A stretch of 58,640 bases of DNA from an uncultured Neomegalonema sp. GTDB taxonomy: Bacteria; Pseudomonadota; Alphaproteobacteria; Rhodobacterales; Rhodobacteraceae. Under the pieces are notes generated by a model. That model was not told the origin of the DNA, ran no database searches, and worked only from the letters and a program-made list of their open reading frames with translations. The position numbers and the translations under genes were made by a program. The stretch covers positions 1 through 58,640 of the forward strand of contig CALGNO010000039.1 in assembly GCA_937958625.1 (NCBI GenBank), read 5' to 3'. Every line of letters starts with the position of its first letter. Positions within the stretch are counted from its first letter, which is position 1. Shown piece after piece: positions 39,029-47,635 of this stretch.

Positions 39029-40131
39029 CCGAAACAAAGACCTTCGATCCCCGCATTGTGCTGGACGGGGCGCGCATCGTCGCCGTGCGTCTGGATGACG
39101 ATCTGGTCGTACAAGAGGTGGCGGGGGACTGGTGCGACGTGCCGGTCGGCGAGGACGTCCGCGAGTCTGTCCCGGCCCTGATCGGCCTCGAAGACGAACT
39201 TGCCCAGGACTTGCCCTACCTGCATCTGCCCTTCGTGACCCTTGGCGACAGCCACGAAACCCCGGCGGCGATTTCCGTCCAGCGAGACTGGAAAAGCGGG
39301 GCGCTGTGGCTGTTATTGCGCGATGTCAGCGAGGAGGCGGCGATCCAGGAGCGTCTGGTGCACCAGCACAACGCCCTCTCCCTCGCCCAGCGTGAATTGT
39401 CCAAGGCGCGCGATGCGGCACTGGCGGCGGACAAGGCAAAGACGCGGTTTCTCGCCAATGTCAGCCATGAGTTGCGCACGCCGCTCAATGTGGTGATCGG
39501 CGGGGCCTCGATCTTGCTGAAACCGCGCAAAACGGCCTTGCCCGCCGAGGATTTGCACGCATTTGTCCGCGATATTCACGACAGCGGTACGCTGCTTTTA
39601 CAGCTTGTCGATGACCTGATCGACCTGTCGCGCGCCGAGACCGGCAACCTCGCGCTGGTCGAGGAATGGTCCCATACCGGCGTGATCGTCGAGGGCATGG
39701 TCCGCCTCGCAAAGGCGCTGCCGGGGGCCGAGGGGATCGAGATCGTCCAGTCCGGGGACCGGGTCGAACTTTATGCCGACCCCCGGCGGGTCAAGCAAAT
39801 CTTGCTGAATCTGATCTCGAATGCCGTCAAAGCGTGCAAACCCGGCAACCGGATCGAGATCGCCACCGAACAGCGCGAGGATGGATGCCTTGTGCTTTCG
39901 GTATGCGATAATGGACCGGGCATGAGCAAAGCCGAACTCACCATCGCCCTCGAACCGTTCGGACAGCCCAAGGCACATGACGCCGAGAGCGGCACCGGGC
40001 TGGGCCTGCCGATCGTGGCACGGCTCGCCGAGTTGCATCAGGCACGGTTCGATATCGCCACGGCCCCTGGGTCGGGTCTGAAAGCGTCGGTCGAATTTCC
40101 GGCCTCGCGACTGCCTGCAGCGGCGCGCTGA
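39025..40131 (+). CDS. soluble sensor histidine kinase
   Basis: H-box FLANVSHELRTPLNVVIG; N-box LLNLISNAVKAC; G1 DNGPGMS; G2 GTGLGLPIV. N-terminal PAS-like region ends LLRDVSEEAAIQERLVHQHNALSLAQREL. Confidence 0.92.
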   Translation: MTETKTFDPRIVLDGARIVAVRLDDDLVVQEVAGDWCDVPVGEDVRESVPALIGLEDELAQDLPYLHLPFVTLGDSHETPAAISVQRDWKSGALWLLLRDVSEEAAIQERLVHQHNALSLAQRELSKARDAALAADKAKTRFLANVSHELRTPLNVVIGGASILLKPRKTALPAEDLHAFVRDIHDSGTLLLQLVDDLIDLSRAETGNLALVEEWSHTGVIVEGMVRLAKALPGAEGIEIVQSGDRVELYADPRRVKQILLNLISNAVKACKPGNRIEIATEQREDGCLVLSVCDNGPGMSKAELTIALEPFGQPKAHDAESGTGLGLPIVARLAELHQARFDIATAPGSGLKASVEFPASRLPAAAR

Positions 40132-40295
40132 ATAAAGGACAGTGTCGGCTGTATCAACTTTAGCGAAGATTGCAGTAGTCCTAAGAGGCTAATTAACTGT
40201 TTGGCCCCACTATAGGGGTCTATGAATACTTATCGTTACTGTTTTGTTCAAAATTCTCTTCTCCCGGTACGCGTCCGCGACCGGCATGGCGCGCT

Positions 40296-41690
40296 ATGAT
40301 TGCGCGGGTGCGCGAGATGCTGCGCGACGAATGCTCTGACGAACAGAGCCGCTTTTTCGAGCGCAATGAGCAAACTTTGCTGCCGGTTCGTCGGCGGGGG
40401 CTGACGGTCTGCAGCATCGTATTCGGACTGACGGCGATCTTCGATGTCATGCTCGGCGGGCCTGATCTGGACCTGCGCCTGATCATCCGAGCCGTCGTTC
40501 TCTGTATCGGAATCGGGTTCTGGTACGGGTTCTGCGTTGCCCGCACCGCCTGTGCCCGAGAGCGGTTTCTCGTCTTCTATGGTGCTACGGGGTTGCTCGG
40601 ACAAATCGTCATGTGCACCGTCGCGACGGGCGATGTCCTTGTTTTCTATCACTTTTGCCTTGGTATCACGATGTGCTTCGGTGCCGTGGTCCTGGTTCCC
40701 CGCTTCCGCGACGTTGCGCGTCTTTTCGTCATGGTTTTCGTCAGCTATGGGCTGGCGCTCTTTTTCATGGATGACGAACCGTTCCCGCTGTTGATCAAGG
40801 CCTCGTTCATCGCCTTGACCGCGCTTTCGGTGCTGGTCGGATCGTACCAGCGCGAGCACGCGAACCAGATGCAGGCAATCGCGGAGGCCGACCTGAAAGC
40901 CGCCCTTGCCGAAATCGACACGGCGAGGCGCGAGGCGATCGAGTCCCGCGATGTTGCCGTGAATGCCAGCGAAGCCAAGAGCAACTTCCTCGCCCGGATG
41001 AGCCACGAACTGCGCACACCAATGAACGCGATCATCGGCTTCTCCGATCTGATCCGGTCCGAGATATTCGGCCCGATCAGTCCGGTCGAGTATGTCGATT
41101 ACGCCGAGCACATCCTGCATAGCGGCAAGCTGATGCAGACTCATATCGATGATCTTCTGGATCATGCGCGGCTGGAATCGGGCAAGATGAGCTGGAACGA
41201 CGAGCTGTTTTCGCTCAACGATGTGATCGACAGCTGGCTTAACACATGCAGCCCCGCGGCGGCGGAGCAGGGCGTCAGCCTGGTTTGCGAAACGCCATTG
41301 CCCCATGCCAAGATCAACGGCGATCCGGCCCGGATCGAGCAGATCGTCATCAACTTGATGGGCAATGCGATCAAATTTACCCCCGAGGGCGGCATCGTCT
41401 CGGTCGATGCCTCGGTGACGCGGGACGGGGCGTTGCGGATCACCGTCCGTGATACCGGCTGCGGTATCAGCGCCCATGATTTGCAACGGATAAAGCAGCC
41501 CTTCGTCCAACTCGACGAACTTGAATATGTGACCGGCAAGGGCGGCCTCGGGCTGGGTCTTGCCATCGTCAGCGGCATCGTGTCGATCATGGACGGGCAC
41601 TTCGACATCACCAGCGAACAGGGCGTCGGCACCGCTGCGACGGTCGAAATTCCGGCGTCCCGGGTCGCCGTCGTCAGTCGCGCTGCGTAG
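40296..41690 (+). CDS. membrane-bound sensor histidine kinase
   Basis: About 6 N-terminal TM segments; FLARMSHELRTPMNAIIGFSDLI; INLMGNAIKFTPEGG; DTGCGIS; GLGLGLAIV. Confidence 0.92.
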   Translation: MIARVREMLRDECSDEQSRFFERNEQTLLPVRRRGLTVCSIVFGLTAIFDVMLGGPDLDLRLIIRAVVLCIGIGFWYGFCVARTACARERFLVFYGATGLLGQIVMCTVATGDVLVFYHFCLGITMCFGAVVLVPRFRDVARLFVMVFVSYGLALFFMDDEPFPLLIKASFIALTALSVLVGSYQREHANQMQAIAEADLKAALAEIDTARREAIESRDVAVNASEAKSNFLARMSHELRTPMNAIIGFSDLIRSEIFGPISPVEYVDYAEHILHSGKLMQTHIDDLLDHARLESGKMSWNDELFSLNDVIDSWLNTCSPAAAEQGVSLVCETPLPHAKINGDPARIEQIVINLMGNAIKFTPEGGIVSVDASVTRDGALRITVRDTGCGISAHDLQRIKQPFVQLDELEYVTGKGGLGLGLAIVSGIVSIMDGHFDITSEQGVGTAATVEIPASRVAVVSRAA

Positions 41691-41891
41691 AGCGTTTCGG
41701 GTTTACATCGAACCATGTGCATCGAAAGGCGCGTTCGAGCCGAAGGCGAGAGGCAGCGGCTTTCGATTCCGAATAAACCGATACGTCTCTAACGCGACGC
41801 CCTCTCGTTCCAAGTCTTCTCAATCTCAGATTGATATTGTCCGGGATGCCGCGTAACTCTTCGTCGCAAATTGCGAAAAGGGCGTGGGGCA

Positions 41892-43418
41892 ATGCTTGGC
41901 GATGACAATATGGACGGCGCGGCGCTGAACGGGGCGCGGGTGTTGCTGGTTGAGGATACGCCAGCGCTGGCGCGAACCTATCTCGGCTTCATGCGCGACG
42001 AACCCTATGACGTGATCCACGTCGACACCGGCGCGGCGGCAAAGACGCGTCTGGGCGAGGGCGGCATCGACCTCGTGCTTCTCGATCTTCGCCTGCCCGA
42101 TATTTCCGGTCAGGAAGTGCTCGGCTGGATGCGCGGCGAGCAGATGCGCATTCCGGTGATTGTCATCACGGCTCAGGGGTCGGTCGGCATTGCCGTCGAG
42201 GCGATGCGTGCCGGGGCCGCCGATTTTCTGATGAAGCCCTTTGCCGAGGATCGTCTGCTCGAATCGATCCGCACGCATCTGGAGCGCAGGCAGTTTGCCG
42301 AGGCTGTGGTGGCCACCGAGGCGGCGCCGACAGCCGAGGTCACGCCGTCGCCTAAGCGCGGCAAGGCACCCCCGTCGCCTGTCGCGGCCACCGCCGATGG
42401 CTATTCCGGCTTCATCGGAACCAGCGTGCCGATGCAGGGCGTCTATCGCCTGATTGCCAGTGCCGCAAAGTCCAGCGCCACGGTCTTCGTGACCGGCGAA
42501 AGCGGCACCGGTAAAGAAGTCTGCGCCCAGGCAATCCACGACAACAGCGCCCGCGCAAAGGCGAAATTCGTGGCGATCAACTGTGCGGCCATCCCCGGCG
42601 AATTGATGGAAAGCGAGATTTTCGGCCATATCAAGGGGGCCTTTACCGGCGCGACCTCCAACAAACAGGGCGCGGCCCGGTTGGCGGATAAAGGCACACT
42701 GTTTCTCGATGAAATCTGCGAGATGTCACCGCTGTTGCAGACCAAGCTGCTGCGTTTCATCCAGACCGGCACGTTCAATCCGGTCGGTCAGCCCACCGCC
42801 GAGCAGGTGGATGTCCGGTTCATCTGCGCCACAAACCGCGATCCGCTGGAAGAGGTGGCGGCGGGACGGTTTCGCGAGGATCTTTACTATCGTCTGCATG
42901 TGGTGCCCATCCATCTGCCGCCCCTGCGCGCCCGGGGCGACGACGTGCTGCTGATCGGGTCGCATCTGTTGCAGAACTACGCCGAAGAAGAGGGCAAGGA
43001 TTTCACCGGCTTTTCCGAGGATGCCAAGACAGCGATTCGCGCCTATGGCTGGCCCGGTAACGTTCGGCAGTTGCAGAATATTCTTCGCAATGGCGTTGTG
43101 CTGGGCGAGGGGCCGGAGCTGACCGAGTCGATGCTGCGCGCTCCTGTGGGCCGGGCAGAGGCGGCGGCGGCCCCGGCACCAACCGCGCATCGCGCGCCGG
43201 TGCCGTCCGAAAACACTCCGCAGGCGAGCGCCCCAAACCCTAGCGATCTCAATGCGTTGGCCCAGGTGATCCGGCCCATGCACGAGGTTGAGCGAGAGAC
43301 CATCGAGCGGGCGGTCGACCTGTGCGCCGGTGATGTGCGCAAGGCGGCGGTGTTTCTTAACCTCTCGCCGGCAACGATCTATCGCAAGCAAAAGCAATGG
43401 CGGGCTAACGCACCATGA
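41892..43418 (+). CDS. sigma54-dependent response regulator (NtrC family)
   Basis: Receiver LVLLDLRLPD...MKPF; AAA+ GESGTGKE, GAFTGA, LFLDEICEMSPLLQTKLLRFIQ; C-terminal Fis-type HTH AAVFLNLSPATIYRKQKQW. Confidence 0.95.
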   Translation: MLGDDNMDGAALNGARVLLVEDTPALARTYLGFMRDEPYDVIHVDTGAAAKTRLGEGGIDLVLLDLRLPDISGQEVLGWMRGEQMRIPVIVITAQGSVGIAVEAMRAGAADFLMKPFAEDRLLESIRTHLERRQFAEAVVATEAAPTAEVTPSPKRGKAPPSPVAATADGYSGFIGTSVPMQGVYRLIASAAKSSATVFVTGESGTGKEVCAQAIHDNSARAKAKFVAINCAAIPGELMESEIFGHIKGAFTGATSNKQGAARLADKGTLFLDEICEMSPLLQTKLLRFIQTGTFNPVGQPTAEQVDVRFICATNRDPLEEVAAGRFREDLYYRLHVVPIHLPPLRARGDDVLLIGSHLLQNYAEEEGKDFTGFSEDAKTAIRAYGWPGNVRQLQNILRNGVVLGEGPELTESMLRAPVGRAEAAAAPAPTAHRAPVPSENTPQASAPNPSDLNALAQVIRPMHEVERETIERAVDLCAGDVRKAAVFLNLSPATIYRKQKQWRANAP

Positions 43419-43489
43419 CCGGCGGAAACCAATCCTTCAGAATTTAACCATAGCGTCTCTGGCAATAATATTGATCCGGAGACGCCGAC

Positions 43490-45691
43490 ATGTCCGTCGC
43501 TGCACGATTCGAGGCCGACTCGTCTGAAGACCTGTCCAGCCCCTTTTTCTTCAACGCCTCTCACTGGCGTGCGATGGACGGTATCATCGAAGGCATAAAC
43601 GCCCGCGACGGTATCATGATCATGACCGGCCCGACCGGGTGCGGCAAGACCATGCTGATGCGTGCGATCTCCGAAAGTCTGAGCGAAGACGTCACGCCGC
43701 TCTTTTTGCAATATGCCAGCCTGAACTTTCGCGAGTTCGTCAATTTCCTGCATAAATCGCTCGATGTGGCCGATCATGTGCTCGATGCGGCGAACAAGGC
43801 CGTCGCCCTGCGCAAGTTTCTCTATGCCCAGGCCGAGCGCGGCGAAACGGCGGTTGTGCTGATCGACGAGGCGCAGAACCTCGAACCGGATGTCTTGCGG
43901 ATGCTGCCCAAGCTCGCCTGTTTCGACCAGTTGGAAAACGGCACCAATGTCGGCCTGCAATTTATGCTGACCGGCGGCTCCGAACTGCGCGAAGTGCTCG
44001 CCGATAGCGATTTGACCGAGGTACGCGAATCCATTTCGCGCGATTACGAGCTGCGTTTCTTCAGCCGTAAGGAACTGAAGCACTTCCTCGAAAAGCGCCT
44101 CGCGCCGCTGTCGCGCTTCACCCCCGAACCGATCACCGAGGACGCTATCGCCGCCGTGGGCAAATATACCGGCGGCAGCCCGCGTCTGGTCGGCATGATT
44201 TGCTCGCACGCGATGCTGTTCGCGGCGGAAAACCCCGGTCGTTCCATCGACGCGGCGATGATCGAAGAGGCCGCCGAGGCGCAGATGATCGATCCCGTCG
44301 ATGCCCCCTTCGCCCACGAGGAGGAGAGCCTCGACGAGGAAACCGGTCCCTTCTCCAGCGCCGATCTCAGCGGCGACGATGCTGACGATGAACTGGCAAT
44401 GCCCTTGCGCGCCGATGACGATGCGGGCGGGTATTCGGATCTGGGTGCGCAACGGATGACGGCGCAGGACGAGGGGTATGACGACCTCGACCGGGCATCG
44501 GACGATGCCGCCTATGACGAATACGACGACGATTTTGGCGATAGCGGTTTCGATGTCATGGACGACATCAACAACGAGGTTCGCATGGATTATGAGGATG
44601 AATTCGAAGCAGCCGACACGTCCGGACGTGCGGGCGCAGTCGCCTCGGCATTGTCTGCGGGCAGCGTCATGGACAAGATCAGAAGCGCCGTCTCCTCGCG
44701 GTCGGCGGATGCGGGTCAGACTAGAATCGTCGGTGCCGGGCGCAAGGCCCGCAACCCGAAGCGCGAGGCCAAACCGGTCGAAAAACGCTCGATGCGCACG
44801 CGCGTTGCCGGACGCCGTGAAAAACAACTGAAGCTGGTGGGCGGCGCGGCGGCGGTCCTTGGTCTCGTCGTCGGCGTCTACATGGTTCGTACCGAACTGA
44901 GCAGCGTCTTTGCCAGCGGCTCTGATCCCGCAGAGATCGAAGAGATGCAGCGAGCGCAGGCTCCGTTCGGCGGCGGGACCGGTAACGGCTACCAGCCCCG
45001 CGTCGATGGGCCCGCCACGGATGAACCCGGCGGGATCAGCATTATCGGGATGCCGGACGAGGCCACTGGCACGGGCTTTTCTGGGTCTGAAACTGACCTC
45101 GCCAGCCGGGATATGGGCCAGTCCGCCAGCGGCTTGGGTGTGTCCACCGGCGGCTGGGGTGCCAAGGTCGAAGTTCAGGCCCCGACCACCGACCCGAGCG
45201 CCGCGTCGCCTCAGATCACATTGCCTGAACTGAAAATGCCGAAATTGCCCGATGCGGGTGTCGGCCTCGCCCGCGGGGCGCTCGACATGATCGACACGGC
45301 GCTTGAAAAGGGCAAGTCGGTTCTCCCGGAAGATATGAGCGGTGCGCTCGATGTGGCCCGCGCCGATATTCAGGATTTGCGTGTTACCGCAACGGCCAAT
45401 GGCGCAACGGGCGATGCACGTGACGCGCGGGTGGCCGAGATGGTCGCCGAAGGTGACGCGTATTTCGAGCGCCGCCTTTATATCGCGCCCGCCCGGTCGA
45501 ACGCTTACGACTCCTACCGCGCGGCCCTTGATCTGGCCCCCGGTAACGAGGCCGCGCTGAAGGGCATCGAAAAGCTGCGGGCCTTCTATGCCAAAAAGGC
45601 CGAGGAAGCCCGCGCGAACAAGCAGTGGGACAATGCCAACCGCTTTTTCGAAACCGCCCTCGGCATCAGCCAGCGCAAATCCGTACGCTGA
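43490..45691 (+). CDS. ExeA/GspA-like AAA ATPase with acidic linker, single TM and TPR-like C-terminus
   Basis: MTGPTGCGKTMLMRAI Walker A; VVLIDEAQNLEPDVLRML Walker B; Asp/Glu-rich linker; TM LKLVGGAAAVLGLVVGVYMV; C-terminal YDSYRAALDLAPGNEAALKGIEKL...NKQWDNANRFFETALGIS. Confidence 0.85.
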   Translation: MSVAARFEADSSEDLSSPFFFNASHWRAMDGIIEGINARDGIMIMTGPTGCGKTMLMRAISESLSEDVTPLFLQYASLNFREFVNFLHKSLDVADHVLDAANKAVALRKFLYAQAERGETAVVLIDEAQNLEPDVLRMLPKLACFDQLENGTNVGLQFMLTGGSELREVLADSDLTEVRESISRDYELRFFSRKELKHFLEKRLAPLSRFTPEPITEDAIAAVGKYTGGSPRLVGMICSHAMLFAAENPGRSIDAAMIEEAAEAQMIDPVDAPFAHEEESLDEETGPFSSADLSGDDADDELAMPLRADDDAGGYSDLGAQRMTAQDEGYDDLDRASDDAAYDEYDDDFGDSGFDVMDDINNEVRMDYEDEFEAADTSGRAGAVASALSAGSVMDKIRSAVSSRSADAGQTRIVGAGRKARNPKREAKPVEKRSMRTRVAGRREKQLKLVGGAAAVLGLVVGVYMVRTELSSVFASGSDPAEIEEMQRAQAPFGGGTGNGYQPRVDGPATDEPGGISIIGMPDEATGTGFSGSETDLASRDMGQSASGLGVSTGGWGAKVEVQAPTTDPSAASPQITLPELKMPKLPDAGVGLARGALDMIDTALEKGKSVLPEDMSGALDVARADIQDLRVTATANGATGDARDARVAEMVAEGDAYFERRLYIAPARSNAYDSYRAALDLAPGNEAALKGIEKLRAFYAKKAEEARANKQWDNANRFFETALGISQRKSVR

Positions 45692-45840
45692 CATCAGGGC
45701 GCGTAGCGCCCTTTCATCCGGGGCGGCACCGCCCCTGGCGTCCGGGGACGTGCACGGGCGGGTTTCCCTCCGACACCGAAACGCACTAGGTTCTAGGGGG
45801 CGGCCATGGGTGGGCCGCGACAGAGCCGAAGCGGATTCCC

Positions 45841-46947
45841 ATGACCAGACGCCAGACCACACTTTACTGGGCCAGCGCAGCGATTGCGTTCCTGCTGTTT
45901 TTGTGGATTTTCGGCGGGATGCTCGGGCCGTTCCTGTTCGGCGCGGCGATTGCCTATCTGACCGATCCCGTGGCCGACAGGCTTGAAAAACTCGGCCTGT
46001 CGCGGGTGGTCGCGACCCTGATCATCACGGTTTGCGCATTCGTCATTCTGGTGATCGCGGTCTTGTCCCTCTCGCCGATCATCATCGATCAGGCGCAAGA
46101 GTTGATCCAACAGGCACCGCGTTACCTCGATAAGCTGTTACGCATGGTCTACGAGCTGTCCCCCGGTCTCGTCCCGGATTACTGGACCCCGGCCAACGAG
46201 GCCGCGCGCGAGGCGGGACAGGCCACACGACCCAACGGCGAGCAAAACGGCGGCCCGTCCCTGGCCGAACCCGCCGCGCGCTGGGGTCTCAATGCATTGA
46301 AGGGTCTGGTGTCCGGCGGCATCGCCTTCATCAAGTTGCTTGGCGTCGTGGTCATCACGCCCATCGTCGCCTTTTATCTGTTGATGGACTGGGACCGCGC
46401 GGTCGCCGCCATCGACGACCTGTTGCCCCGGCAATATGTCGACACGATCCGAAAGCTGGCGCGAGACATCGACGCAACGCTGTCGGCATTCTTGCGCGGA
46501 CAATTGCTGGTTTGCCTGATCCTTGGCAGTTTCTACGCCGTCGCGTTGACCCTCGCGGGGCTGCCTTTCGGGGCGCTGGTCGGTATTTTTGCCGGGATCA
46601 TCAGCTTCGTGCCCTTCGTCGGGTCGATGGTCGGACTGCTGTTATCGGTCGGCATTGCCCTCAGTACCTTCTGGGGCGATTGGTGGCACATCGCGCTTAT
46701 TGCCGGGATATTCCTGGGCGGACAGGCGGTGGAGGGCAATGTCCTGACGCCGATGATGGTCGGCGACCGGGTGGGCCTGCACCCGGTCTGGCTGATCTTT
46801 TCGCTCAGCGCCTTCGGCTTTGTCTTCGGCCTTCCGGGGGTTTTGGTGGCGGTGCCGATGGCGGCCTCGCTCGGGGTGATCGCCCGCTGGGGCACCGAGC
46901 GCTATCAGGAGAGCCAGCTTTATCGCGGCAGGCCAAACCGTGAGTGA
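45841..46947 (+). CDS. AI-2E family transporter (PerM-like)
   Basis: Multi-TM; FGGMLGPFLFGAAIAYLTDPVADRLEK...FVPFVGSMVGLLLSV...EGNVLTPMMVGDRVGLHPVWLIFSL. Confidence 0.9.
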   Translation: MTRRQTTLYWASAAIAFLLFLWIFGGMLGPFLFGAAIAYLTDPVADRLEKLGLSRVVATLIITVCAFVILVIAVLSLSPIIIDQAQELIQQAPRYLDKLLRMVYELSPGLVPDYWTPANEAAREAGQATRPNGEQNGGPSLAEPAARWGLNALKGLVSGGIAFIKLLGVVVITPIVAFYLLMDWDRAVAAIDDLLPRQYVDTIRKLARDIDATLSAFLRGQLLVCLILGSFYAVALTLAGLPFGALVGIFAGIISFVPFVGSMVGLLLSVGIALSTFWGDWWHIALIAGIFLGGQAVEGNVLTPMMVGDRVGLHPVWLIFSLSAFGFVFGLPGVLVAVPMAASLGVIARWGTERYQESQLYRGRPNRE

Positions 46948-47635
46948 CAGCGCCGCCCGCCCCCGACAAATCCCCCTCGACCTGCCCTGGCCGCGCCATG
47001 ACGGAGCATCCCGCGCCGACTTCATCGTCTCGGACAGCAATGCAGCGGCGGTGACGATGCTCGACGCGTCCACGGAATGGCCCGACGGTCGCCTCGCGCT
47101 GATCGGTCCCGAGGGCAGCGGCAAGACCCATCTGGCGCTGGTCTGGGCGCAGGAGAACGGCGCACGTTTCATTGATGGCGGCGTCACCCATGCCGAGGGT
47201 GCGGCGCGGGACTGGGCGGCGTCGGGCTGTGTTGTCTTCGAGGATTGCGACCGGCGACTGACCTCGCCCGAGGCCGAGCGGGCGCTCTTTCATCTGCTCA
47301 ATATCCTGCGCGAGGATGGCGGGCGCATCCTGATGACGGGCCGCACCCCGCCCTCGCGCTGGGCTGGCAGCCTGCCCGACCTGCACTCGCGCCTTTCTGC
47401 GGTTACGGCGGCAGGGATTGCCGCGCCCGACGACGAGTTGTTGGAGCAGCTTGTCACTAAACTTTTCCGGGATCGCCACATTATCATAACAGATCGTCTG
47501 GCAAGCTATCTCGCACGGCGAATCGACCGCAATTCCGCGGCGGTCGAGGCCGCGGTGGCCGCGCTTGATACCCACAGCCTCGAAACCCGCCAACCGGTCG
47601 GCGCAAAAATGGCAAAGGATCTTTTCGGATGGTGA
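46940..47635 (+). CDS. hdaA: DnaA-related regulatory protein HdaA/Hda-like
   Basis: QIPLDLPWPRHDGASRADFIVSDSNAAAV; LIGPEGSGKTHLALVW; located perM-hda-ppk. Confidence 0.8.
   Translation: MSDSAARPRQIPLDLPWPRHDGASRADFIVSDSNAAAVTMLDASTEWPDGRLALIGPEGSGKTHLALVWAQENGARFIDGGVTHAEGAARDWAASGCVVFEDCDRRLTSPEAERALFHLLNILREDGGRILMTGRTPPSRWAGSLPDLHSRLSAVTAAGIAAPDDELLEQLVTKLFRDRHIIITDRLASYLARRIDRNSAAVEAAVAALDTHSLETRQPVGAKMAKDLFGW

Noticed and set aside
43460-43474. TGGCAATAATATTGA, a sigma54-like promoter upstream of the ATPase gene
   Set aside because: The -12 element lacks the GC dinucleotide, and the predicted start site would fall a few nt from the ATG, leaving no room for the visible RBS.
43379-45862. 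827-aa minus-strand ORF opposite the ExeA-like ATPase
   Set aside because: Antisense shadow ORF; the plus strand has Walker motifs and domain logic.
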